From assembly GCA_026416455.1 (NCBI GenBank), contig JAOAFE010000002.1:150212-214211 (forward strand): a stretch of DNA of 64,000 nucleotides, written 5' to 3'. A program made the translations under genes and the position numbers. The stretch comes from Syntrophales bacterium. GTDB taxonomy: Bacteria > Desulfobacterota > Syntrophia > Syntrophales > UBA8958. The notes beneath the pieces are model-generated. The model ran no database searches and had not been told where the DNA came from. It saw only the letters and a program-made list of their open reading frames with translations. Positions 48,423-57,253 of the stretch are shown in pieces; within the stretch, counting starts at the first letter, position 1, and each line of letters begins with the position of its first letter.

Positions 48423-49838
48423 CTATTCTTTAAGGGGGAGGTATACGAGGAAGGTGGAACCATCGAGTGGCCTGCTTAATACTTCTATGTGGCCTCCGTG
48501 GATATCCACTATTGATTTTACAACACTCAATCCAAGACCGAGGCCTCTTTGAGAGCGACTTTGGTCTCCGCGATAGAGGCGCTCCCATATCTTTGGTAGA
48601 TCCTTTTCGCTTATGCCGATGCCAGTGTCTTTTATCTCAATGATCGCTTCCTTAGGTGTCTTCTTCTGTGCTTTTATACTTATCACACCGCCTGTGTTTG
48701 AATACTTGATGGAGTTATCAATAAGATTACCTATGGCCTGCTTTATTCGGCTCGGGTCAGCTAAGATGATTATTTCCTCTGATAAATCTGCGTGGATTTT
48801 AATTTGCTTCTCTTCCGCGAGATAAAGATAAACTGCGACAACCTCTTCAATGAGTGCCGATATATTAACCCTTTCTCTATTAAGCTTGAGGGTACCTGCA
48901 TTAGCCTCTGCTATATCCATTAGTGTGTTTAACATCATCATAATCCGTTCAGACTCCTCCATACAGTCAGAGAGGGCTTCACGGCATGATTCAATAGTAT
49001 TATTTGAAGCGAGAGCACTTTCTGCCAAAACTCTAAGTCTTGTTATGGGGGTTCGCAGTTCATGTGCTACGTTATCCAGAGATGCTTTCATGCCTTCGAT
49101 TAGGTGCTCTATACGCATGATCATATGGTTAAAGAGGGAAACCAGTTCACCTAATTCGTCATCTGTCTTTCCTATCGGGACACGGGCACCAGTCTCGCCC
49201 GTATTGGCTATTGATTTTATAGTTTTAGTAAGATTACGGATGGGTAAAAGTGTCCTATAGGTGACAAGGTAACCACCTAAAAGGCCCATTAGGATGGCAG
49301 GCAGCATTACGACAAAAGAGACTTTTTTAAAACGATTTAGTATTTCCTCTCTATAGTTTATGTCCTTTCCAATCTGTATGAAATTTCCATCTTGTAGGGG
49401 AAATGTCATGATTTCGTAAATGGTTTCGTTGCCTTTATTTTTTGGACTTATCTGCTGAATCTCCATGTTTATATTGATGCGACTTAGTTCTGTGATATCA
49501 ATTCTATTCCATTGATCGGGTAGACTTAAAAGAAGGGTGTGATTGCCTTTATCTGCTATGCGAAGGAAAAAAAGTCCTGGTTTTTCAGCAATTCTTTCAA
49601 GGGCAATTGCTGATTGTACTCCTTCTAAACCGTTATCATTATAAAATGCTTTGTATTTGTTGAGTCTGACTACGATTGCCTTCTCATCTTCTTTTTTTAA
49701 TGAAGACATAAGGGCATAATAGGCGATGGTGAAGATGGCAATGAAGGCAAAGAGAGACACTGTTGTGTACCACAGGGTAAGACGTAAACTGAGATTTCTT
49801 TTTGCCCTATTAAGAAGGCTTAAGAACATAGCCGACAC
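48423..49838 (-). CDS. HAMP-domain sensor histidine kinase (OmpR-partner type)
   Basis: Two TMs; 'SLDNVAHELRTPITRLRVLAES', 'RGLGLGLSVVKSIVDIHGGHIEV'. Confidence 0.93.
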   Translation of the reverse strand: MSAMFLSLLNRAKRNLSLRLTLWYTTVSLFAFIAIFTIAYYALMSSLKKEDEKAIVVRLNKYKAFYNDNGLEGVQSAIALERIAEKPGLFFLRIADKGNHTLLLSLPDQWNRIDITELSRININMEIQQISPKNKGNETIYEIMTFPLQDGNFIQIGKDINYREEILNRFKKVSFVVMLPAILMGLLGGYLVTYRTLLPIRNLTKTIKSIANTGETGARVPIGKTDDELGELVSLFNHMIMRIEHLIEGMKASLDNVAHELRTPITRLRVLAESALASNNTIESCREALSDCMEESERIMMMLNTLMDIAEANAGTLKLNRERVNISALIEEVVAVYLYLAEEKQIKIHADLSEEIIILADPSRIKQAIGNLIDNSIKYSNTGGVISIKAQKKTPKEAIIEIKDTGIGISEKDLPKIWERLYRGDQSRSQRGLGLGLSVVKSIVDIHGGHIEVLSRPLDGSTFLVYLPLKE

Positions 49839-50487
49839 CTCTGATGGTGTGAATAATTTCCTTCTCTGGTGCAGCTTCCTCTAATTTCTTGCGTAGCCGA
49901 CACACAAGAACATCCACTACGTTAGTCTGAGGGTCGAAGGAATAATCCCACACATGTTCCATGATCATTGTTTTAGATAGGACTCTGCCACTGTTGCGCA
50001 TAAAATATTCAAGAAGGGAAAATTCACGGGGTTGTAGATCTATTCTACGGTTTCCATAAAACACTTCTCTCGTTAAAAGGTCTAGCGTCAATTCGCCTGC
50101 TATTATTTTAGTGGTTTCCTGATTTGAGCTCGCCCGTCTCATTAAGGCGTGTACGCGGGCAAGGAGTTCTGAAAAAGAAAAGGGTTTTATGAGATAATCG
50201 TCACTTCCTATCTGCAATCCCTTCACCCTATCTTCAATAGAGCGTTTGGCGCTCAAAATAATCACGGGTGTATTCTTTTTGTTTCGTCTCATCTGCTCGA
50301 TGAGACTCAGTCCATCTATTTTAGGAAGCATAACGTCAATAACGCAGACATCGTAAGGTTCAGTAAGTGCCAGATCTAACCCCGTTTCACCATCAGCTGC
50401 CACATCCACAGCAAAACCCGCTTGCCTGAAGCCCTTTGCCAACAGGGAAGCGAGCTTGTTGTCATCTTCTACCAGTAAGAGTCTCAT
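49810..50487 (-). CDS. OmpR/PhoB-type response regulator
   Basis: 'MRLLLVEDDNKLASLLAKGF...VCVIDVMLPKIDGLSL', winged helix 'LQPREFSLLEYFMRNSGRVLSKTMIMEHVWDYSFDPQTNVVDVLVCRLRKKL'; start at 50487 preferred over 50547. Confidence 0.94.
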   Translation of the reverse strand: MRLLLVEDDNKLASLLAKGFRQAGFAVDVAADGETGLDLALTEPYDVCVIDVMLPKIDGLSLIEQMRRNKKNTPVIILSAKRSIEDRVKGLQIGSDDYLIKPFSFSELLARVHALMRRASSNQETTKIIAGELTLDLLTREVFYGNRRIDLQPREFSLLEYFMRNSGRVLSKTMIMEHVWDYSFDPQTNVVDVLVCRLRKKLEEAAPEKEIIHTIRGVGYVLKPS

Positions 50488-50801
50488 GAAAATTATCGAT
50501 CCATTTGATATTTGAATTAATTTTAACTTTTTTAGTCGTAATGTCAATTTTTAATATGCTATGGCATCTTGCAATTCTGAGTCCCCATGGTAGTCTGGTA
50601 AGAATAAGTTGCGAACTTGCTTGCCATTTCTCTTAAACTATCGCATAGATAATCTTCTGGTACGCTTTGAAATCTTCGTGTGTAAAGAAAAGAATTCTCT
50701 GCTTTATTAGTTTTTTTCTTGACTATTAATCTTTTTTCACCGTAGCCTGTAGAGACATAAAAAGCCCATATTGGCCGGAAAAAAGGTGTAAGAGTTTCTG
50801 T

Positions 50802-51542
50802 ATGGCATTAAGAGAAGAGTTAGAAAAAACAGGTCATTGGCTCTTTCGCTGGAGAAGTTATTTGCCCTTGCTGGTGATTGGTCTATCTATTATTGCTTTT
50901 CGTGAATTTCAGTACCCATTTAGCAGCCATTTAATGGACAATTTGTGGGAATTATTTTGCTTGGCTGTGTCGATGGTAGGTATAGTCGTGAGGGCGCTTA
51001 CCATTGGCTTCGTACCTGAGGGGACATCAGGCCGCAATACAAAAGAACAGGTCGCGAATGAGTTGAACACAGCGGGGATGTACTCAATTGTAAGACATCC
51101 ACTTTACCTGGGTAATTTCATCATATGGTTCGGAATCTCATTGTTTGTAAGGCTTTGGTGGCTTAGCCTCATAATTATACTTATCTTCTGGCTCTACTAT
51201 GAGAGGATTATCTTTGCAGAGGAGGAGTTTCTGCGGAGAAAGTTTGGTCACTTTTATCTGGAATGGGCGGAGAGAACGCCGGCTTTTTTCCCTAAATTTA
51301 GCCTTTGGCGTAGGCCCACCCTTTCATTTTCTCTCCGGACTGCTCTGAAGGAGGAATATTCCGGGTTTTTTGCTATTATCGCTACTTTTACGTTTCTTGA
51401 GATTATGGGAGACTATTTCGTAGAAGGAATTTTGGAATTCGACACCCTGTGGCAGGTTATCTTCTTTTGCGGTTTGTGCTTCTATATGACTGTCAGAATT
51501 ATGAAAAAGGCCAATCTCTTAAATGTAGAAGGGCGGCCGTAA
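50802..51542 (+). CDS. Isoprenylcysteine carboxyl methyltransferase-like membrane protein (ICMT/PEMT family)
   Basis: Multiple TMs; 'LNTAGMYSIVRHPLYLGNFIIWFG...EEEFLRRKFGHFYLEWAERTPAFFPKF'. Confidence 0.85.
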   Translation: MALREELEKTGHWLFRWRSYLPLLVIGLSIIAFREFQYPFSSHLMDNLWELFCLAVSMVGIVVRALTIGFVPEGTSGRNTKEQVANELNTAGMYSIVRHPLYLGNFIIWFGISLFVRLWWLSLIIILIFWLYYERIIFAEEEFLRRKFGHFYLEWAERTPAFFPKFSLWRRPTLSFSLRTALKEEYSGFFAIIATFTFLEIMGDYFVEGILEFDTLWQVIFFCGLCFYMTVRIMKKANLLNVEGRP

Positions 51543-51737
51543 GATGCGTAATATTGTAATTTGAAGGCTTGTATTAGAGTACCTAATTTTTAGCAAAGTT
51601 CCTCAAGACTATTATGGAAAGTAATTTCTCATTAGCTCTCAAAACGAGATCAGATTTAACTTCGGCCTAAAGTTCAATCAAAATAAGTGGCTATCTATCA
51701 AGGCAGGAGGTGTTTAAATATACTAAAAAAGTTGACC

Positions 51738-52301
51738 CTATTTCAGGTGGTCGATTAATATCTTGATACCGATTGCAATGAGAACAAGACCCCCTAAGAT
51801 TTCTACTTTACGTCCCAAGAGGCGGGCGAGTATGCGGCCAAAGAGCATGCCTACAGCCGTGACGGTAAAGCACATCAATCCAATGATGACCGCGGGTTTC
51901 CAGATGATGATGTTGATGAGGGAGAAGCTAAATCCTACAGCTAGAGAGTCAATGCTGGTCGCGAGAGAAAGTAAAAGAAGACTTAAACCTTTTGTTGGGT
52001 CATTGTTCATTTCACCCTGTTCTTCTCCTTCCTCGAGGCCCTCTTTGATCATTTTTAAGCCGACGAAGAGGAGAATTAAGAAAGCCACCCAGTGATCAAA
52101 AGAGGCAATCCAGTTTACGATGGCCTGTCCTGCAAACCAGCCTAAAATGGCCATAAAGAACTGAAATAAACCGAATGAACAGGAAAGTCGAATGATAGGA
52201 GCATAAGAGATATGCCCATTCCTGGCGCCAATGCCGATGGCAACAGCCAAGGCATCGAGGCTTAAGCCAAAGGCGATGGTTGCTGTCATCCAAAGTTCCA
52301 T
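51738..52301 (-). CDS. mntP: Manganese efflux pump MntP family
   Basis: 'ATIAFGLSLDALAVAIGIGARNG', 'LLSLATSIDSLAVGFSFSL', 'LGGLVLIAIGIKILIDHL'. Confidence 0.93.
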   Translation of the reverse strand: MELWMTATIAFGLSLDALAVAIGIGARNGHISYAPIIRLSCSFGLFQFFMAILGWFAGQAIVNWIASFDHWVAFLILLFVGLKMIKEGLEEGEEQGEMNNDPTKGLSLLLLSLATSIDSLAVGFSFSLINIIIWKPAVIIGLMCFTVTAVGMLFGRILARLLGRKVEILGGLVLIAIGIKILIDHLK

Positions 52302-52347
52302 GCCCGTTCCCTACCCATTGGACTTTCGCCTGTCAAGGCGAATTTGT

Positions 52348-52376
52348 TTGAGTCCTTTTTCTGGCCGTAGTAAAGT
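52348..52376 (+). promoter_or_regulatory. Promoter upstream of the CoA-transferase/GNAT fusion
   Basis: TTGAGT (52348-52353) - 17 nt - TAAAGT (52371-52376). Confidence 0.45.
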
Positions 52377-52416
52377 ATTACTGTAAAACGGGAAAATTAA
52401 TGGGGGGAGAGGCATT

Positions 52417-54285
52417 ATGGATCTCGAATTTAAGTCCAAGTTTAAGGATAAATTTGCTTCCGAAGAGAAAATTTTTTCCCACATCCACCGGGGCGATCGT
52501 ATCTTTATCTCTACTGCCTGTGCGGAGCCCCAGTACACAATCCAAGCCCTCATGAAGTACGTGGAAGACCACCCCAAGGCCTTTGCCGAGGCGGAGTTAA
52601 TGCATATCTGGACCCTGGGTGTGGCCCCTTACGTGGAAGATCGTTTTACCTTCAACTTCCGTCATAATTCCTTCTTCGTGGGTGATAACACGCGGGAATC
52701 GGTCAACCGCGGAGTGGCTGACTATACCCCCATTTTTCTCTCCCAAATACCGCGTCTCATCTATACGGAAAGGATTCCTATCGATGTAGCGATTATCCAA
52801 ACTTCCCTTCCCGACCGTAACGGTTATGTAAGTTTAGGCATCAGTGTGGACATCTGCCGGGCGGCAGTGGACAAAGCGAAAATTATCATCGCTCAGATAA
52901 ACCGTTACATGCCTCGCGTGCATGGTGACACCTTTCTTCATCTCGATGATATAGATTTCATCATCCACCATGATGAGCCCCTTTTAGAATACGCGCCTCA
53001 GGTACCCGACGAAGTGGCCATGAAAATTGGAAAGAACGTGTCCCGCATCGTAAATGATGGGGATACGATTCAGCTCGGTTACGGAAGCACCCCAAACGCA
53101 ATTTTAAGTCATCTCGAGGAGAAAAACGACCTGGGCATCCACACGGAGCTCTTGACGGATTCGATGGTGAGTCTAATCAGGCAGGGAGTGGTAACCAATC
53201 GGCGGAAAAACATAAACCGAGGGAAGACCATCGCCTCTTTCTGTATGGGAACCAAGAACACTTATGATTTTCTTGACGACAATCCGGCGGTTGAATTTCG
53301 GAGCATTGACTACACCAATGATCCACGCATTATCTGTCAAATAGAAAATATGACGGCCATAAATGCAGCCCTTCAGATTGACCTTACAGGTCAAGCAACG
53401 GCCGAATCTATCGGACGCATATTCTACAGCGGCATCGGTGGCTCAGCCGATTTCATGCGTGGTGCCGTCTGGGCACCGGGGGGAAAGACTATTCTCGTCC
53501 TCCAATCGACGGCGCGGGGGGGAGAGGTGTCTCGTATTGTTCCTTTTCTCGATAGTGGTGCTGGGGTGACCCTCAACCGCGGCGATATTCATTATGTCGT
53601 TACGGAGTACGGCATCGCTTACGTCCACGGAAAAAATATTAGGGAAAGAGCCATGAGTCTTATTGCCATCGCTCATCCTAAGTTTAGACCGTATCTCATC
53701 GAAGAGGCAAAGCGCCTGAATCTCATTTACCCTGATCAAGCCTTTATCCCGGGCGAAAAAGGCGAATATCCTGCTTATTTAGAAACTTTAAGGACAACGA
53801 AGACGGGCCTTACGGTAAAACTACGTCCCGTGAAACTCGATGATGAACCTCTCATCAAAGATCTCTTTTACTCCATGTCAGACAAGAGTCTCGAGCGAAG
53901 GTTTATGGAGATTAGATACGATGTGCCTCATCCCATGAGGCAAACCTTTGTGGTTATCGATTATACGAGGGAAATAGTAATTCTCGCGACGATTGAAACA
54001 AACGGCAAGGAAATAGTCGTCGGCATGGGTCAGGCCATCAAAGACCCCGAATCCCAGATGGCGGAAGTAGCTTTTGCCGTGAGGGATGAATATCACGGGC
54101 AAGGGATCGGAACGGAACTCCTTTCCTATCTGACTCAGTGGGCTAAGAAAGAAGGATTGCAAGGGTTTACGGCGGATGTGCTCTTGGAGAACAAGCCCAT
54201 GCTCCATGTGTTCGAAAAGATGGACTTCGACATGAAAAAGAGGGTGGAAGCGGGGGTTTATGAACTAACCATGAAATTTAAGTAA
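52417..54285 (+). CDS. Acetyl-CoA hydrolase/transferase with C-terminal GNAT domain
   Basis: 'DTIQLGYGSTPNAILSHL', 'GIGGSADFMRGAVWAPGGKTILVLQSTARGGEVSRIVP' CoA transferase; C-terminal 'AEVAFAVRDEYHGQGIGTELLSYLTQWAKKEGLQGFTADVLLENKPMLHVFEKMDF' GNAT. Confidence 0.93.
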   Translation: MDLEFKSKFKDKFASEEKIFSHIHRGDRIFISTACAEPQYTIQALMKYVEDHPKAFAEAELMHIWTLGVAPYVEDRFTFNFRHNSFFVGDNTRESVNRGVADYTPIFLSQIPRLIYTERIPIDVAIIQTSLPDRNGYVSLGISVDICRAAVDKAKIIIAQINRYMPRVHGDTFLHLDDIDFIIHHDEPLLEYAPQVPDEVAMKIGKNVSRIVNDGDTIQLGYGSTPNAILSHLEEKNDLGIHTELLTDSMVSLIRQGVVTNRRKNINRGKTIASFCMGTKNTYDFLDDNPAVEFRSIDYTNDPRIICQIENMTAINAALQIDLTGQATAESIGRIFYSGIGGSADFMRGAVWAPGGKTILVLQSTARGGEVSRIVPFLDSGAGVTLNRGDIHYVVTEYGIAYVHGKNIRERAMSLIAIAHPKFRPYLIEEAKRLNLIYPDQAFIPGEKGEYPAYLETLRTTKTGLTVKLRPVKLDDEPLIKDLFYSMSDKSLERRFMEIRYDVPHPMRQTFVVIDYTREIVILATIETNGKEIVVGMGQAIKDPESQMAEVAFAVRDEYHGQGIGTELLSYLTQWAKKEGLQGFTADVLLENKPMLHVFEKMDFDMKKRVEAGVYELTMKFK

Positions 54286-54298
54286 GGGGGGTGTAAAT

Positions 54299-55741
54299 AT
54301 GGCAAAGAAGATTATCTGGGTCCTTGGTATTTTCCTAACTTTGCTGGTCCTTATCGTTGTGGTGATCGGAGTGGTGGTTTATGTGACGGTCGATAAAAAA
54401 TTTGTGGAGTCTAAGTTGGCGCAGGTTCTAAATAGGCACGTAACCATCGAGTCTGTAAATGTAAGCATTTTGTCCGTTTTTTCCGGTATCGAAGTCAAGA
54501 GAGTGTCCATTTCCCACTTCAAAACCCCGGATGAGCGGGCTAAATTGGCAGGGAAACCCGTCAGTTCCGATGATACTTTTGCTCGCCTCGAGGCCCTCAG
54601 GTTCAAAATGAAATTCTTGCCGCTGCTGAAAAGAGAAGTGGAGGTGAAAGAACTCGTCATCATCCGTCCGATGTTGAATTTGATAAAGAACAAGGATGGA
54701 ACGATGAACGTAAGCGACCTCATCGTGCTGGCAAAAGGTGAAGAAATTAAAGAGAAGAAAGAGGACACCCCTTCCAGGCCCGTAAGCGCCGATATGATAC
54801 CGGCGGCGGTTTCCATCGGGGAAATCGGGTTTAAGGAAGGGACAATCAATTATTATGATGCGAAACTGGGACAAACCTTTCAGCTTTATGACCTCACTTT
54901 CCTCCTCCACGGAATCGAAATAGATCCCCGAGATCTGGAAAAGAAAAATGAAATCAAACTCACCTTCCATACAGGCTTAAAGACGGTGGATAAACTAAAA
55001 ACGGAAAGTATTCAGAGTTTCGATGTGGTCTTCGACACCACAGGGCAAATTATACCCTTCGATAAAAAGACGAGACTATTGGATCCCGAAATCATCTTGC
55101 ATATTTCCTGTCCGGAGGGACAGATAACGGGACTCAAAATATTCGACACTATTGCCTCTATCCCTATTTTAGGAGAATATCTGGGTGAATACCTTTCTTT
55201 TCTCAAAGGAACACAAAAATGGAAAGCCTCTCGGACAAGTGGGGTAGAGGTAAGGTATAAGGCCGATCATCTCTACCTCAAGAAAGGTCGACTTGATTTG
55301 TCGTCAGCGCAGTTGTCCTTTTTCGGAGAAATGAACACGAAAACGAAAGCCGTAGATATGGATTTAGGAATAACCATGAGTAAAAAGGTCAACGATGCGG
55401 TGAAAGGTAGTGTGGCGAGGAAAATTGCCTCTGCCATCCCGAGGCCAGAGATAAGGAAATACGTGAATCCCGATTCTGTGGCCCAGGCTGCTTTGAAGCC
55501 TTTGCTCGACGAGGAAGGATCAATCTTTTTTGTCGTTAAAGTAAGCGGAACGACAGAAAAGCCATCCGCCAAGATTATAAAACCTGAACTTAAGCCTATT
55601 GCAGAATGGGCGAAAGATGCGGCCTCCCAGGTTACCCAGGAAGTGGCCAAAGAGGTCATAAAAGAAAAGGCCAAAGATTTATTGCCAGGAAGCGGGGGAC
55701 GGCTCTTAGAGGGTGTCGGAGATCTCATAAAGAATAAATGA
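54299..55741 (+). CDS. AsmA-family protein
   Basis: N-terminal TM; 'VTIESVNVSILSVFSGIEVKRVSI...ALRFKMKFLPLLKREVEVKELVIIRPMLNLIKNKDGTMNVSDLI'. Confidence 0.83.
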   Translation: MAKKIIWVLGIFLTLLVLIVVVIGVVVYVTVDKKFVESKLAQVLNRHVTIESVNVSILSVFSGIEVKRVSISHFKTPDERAKLAGKPVSSDDTFARLEALRFKMKFLPLLKREVEVKELVIIRPMLNLIKNKDGTMNVSDLIVLAKGEEIKEKKEDTPSRPVSADMIPAAVSIGEIGFKEGTINYYDAKLGQTFQLYDLTFLLHGIEIDPRDLEKKNEIKLTFHTGLKTVDKLKTESIQSFDVVFDTTGQIIPFDKKTRLLDPEIILHISCPEGQITGLKIFDTIASIPILGEYLGEYLSFLKGTQKWKASRTSGVEVRYKADHLYLKKGRLDLSSAQLSFFGEMNTKTKAVDMDLGITMSKKVNDAVKGSVARKIASAIPRPEIRKYVNPDSVAQAALKPLLDEEGSIFFVVKVSGTTEKPSAKIIKPELKPIAEWAKDAASQVTQEVAKEVIKEKAKDLLPGSGGRLLEGVGDLIKNK

Positions 55742-55762
55742 AAATCATGACGGGGAATTAAG

Positions 55763-57109
55763 ATGAGAATATTCAAGCGAGAGTTTAAGGACATTTTGGT
55801 TTTCCTGCGGGAAGATATCTGGCGCATCCGGCGCGCAACTATTTCCCCCACGAAGGCTTTACTCTTGTATTTGGTTAGGGTTTTTGTCCTTTCCGTTCGT
55901 GGATTCCACGAGGATAAATGTCAGCTCCGGGCGTCCGCCCTCACCTTCTACTCCCTCGTTTCCATTGTGCCCATCTTTGCTATGGCCTTCGGCATCGCCA
56001 AAGGATTTGGTCTGGAAAAACTACTGGAGACGCAATTACAAGAAAAACTGGCAGGGCATGAAGAGATTTTGACCAACGTCCTTAACTTTTCTCGTTCCCT
56101 GCTGGAAAATACCAAAGGGGGAATTATCGCTGGTGCCGGTCTCATCGTCCTTTTCTGGTCTGTAATTAAGGTTTTGAGTCATATCGAGCATTCCTTTAAC
56201 GATATCTGGAAGGTGAAGGAACCGCGCTCATGGGGAAGAAAATGTTCTGACTACCTTTCTCTCATGCTTATATGCCCGGTTATTATCATTCTCTCCGGCG
56301 GGGTGACGGTGTTTTTCTCCACCCAAGTCAATCTTATTCTTGAGAAATTTGCCGTTCTCGGGTCTTTTCGGGGTGTGGTTCTCCTTTTCCTTCGCCTATT
56401 GCCCTATACTATGATGTGGGGATTGTTTACCTTGCTCTATTTTTTCCTGCCCAACACCAAGGTTAGAGTATCGGCGGCCCTCATCGGCGGAGTCGTGGCG
56501 GGGACGATCTTTCAGATTGTTCAATGGATCTACATCACCTTCCAGGTGGGGGTAGCTAAATATAACGCCATTTACGGTAGCTTTGCGGCTTTACCCATGT
56601 TCCTAGCCTGGATGCAGTTAAGCTGGCTCATTCTTCTTTACGGAGCGGAGCTTGCCTTTGCTTATCAGAACGAGGAGCTGTATGAGTTTAAACCCGATGC
56701 CGCTCGGGTCAGCCATAGATTGAAAATAATTCTTTGTCTCACGATCATGCACTATCTAGTTCACAGGTTCATCCGGGGGGAAAAACCCCCTACCGCCGGA
56801 GAGATTTCACAGGAGCTCGGATTTCCCATTGGTTTCGTAAATGACCTTCTTTTATTAATCACGAAGGTTAAACTGGTTTCGATGGTAGCTGTAGGTAGAG
56901 GTGGTGTATTTGGGTATCAGCCAGCCATTGATCCGGATGTGATAACAATCCGTTACGTTACGGAAAAAATTGAGCAAGAAGGGGTTAACGAAATGCCTTT
57001 TTTGACGGGAAAGGTGAGTGAAACCCTCATCTCTTGTGTGGACACTATAGGGCAGAAGATGGCAACACTTAAGGAAAATTATCGCCTTCAAGACCTGCCC
57101 GTAGTGTAA
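55763..57109 (+). CDS. YihY/BrkB-family inner-membrane protein
   Basis: 'QLRASALTFYSLVSIVPIFAMAFGIAKGFG', 'YNAIYGSFAALPMFLAWMQLSWLILLYGAELAFAYQN', extra C-terminal region. Confidence 0.9.
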   Translation: MRIFKREFKDILVFLREDIWRIRRATISPTKALLLYLVRVFVLSVRGFHEDKCQLRASALTFYSLVSIVPIFAMAFGIAKGFGLEKLLETQLQEKLAGHEEILTNVLNFSRSLLENTKGGIIAGAGLIVLFWSVIKVLSHIEHSFNDIWKVKEPRSWGRKCSDYLSLMLICPVIIILSGGVTVFFSTQVNLILEKFAVLGSFRGVVLLFLRLLPYTMMWGLFTLLYFFLPNTKVRVSAALIGGVVAGTIFQIVQWIYITFQVGVAKYNAIYGSFAALPMFLAWMQLSWLILLYGAELAFAYQNEELYEFKPDAARVSHRLKIILCLTIMHYLVHRFIRGEKPPTAGEISQELGFPIGFVNDLLLLITKVKLVSMVAVGRGGVFGYQPAIDPDVITIRYVTEKIEQEGVNEMPFLTGKVSETLISCVDTIGQKMATLKENYRLQDLPVV

Positions 57110-57253
57110 AGTGCATCTAAAGACAATAACTGAATGAGTCGGCGGAGAAGAAAATAAACGATTGTTTTTGTTGAAAAAAGGATTTTTTGTCTAAAGATTT
57201 ATCCTTTTCTTCCGATATATGGTGAAGGCAGCTATTGCCCTAGGGGGGTATAA

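Noticed and set aside
52302-52416. yybP-ykoY Mn riboswitch upstream of mntP
   Set aside because: The region is short and no recognisable aptamer core was seen; only the small inverted repeat is supported.
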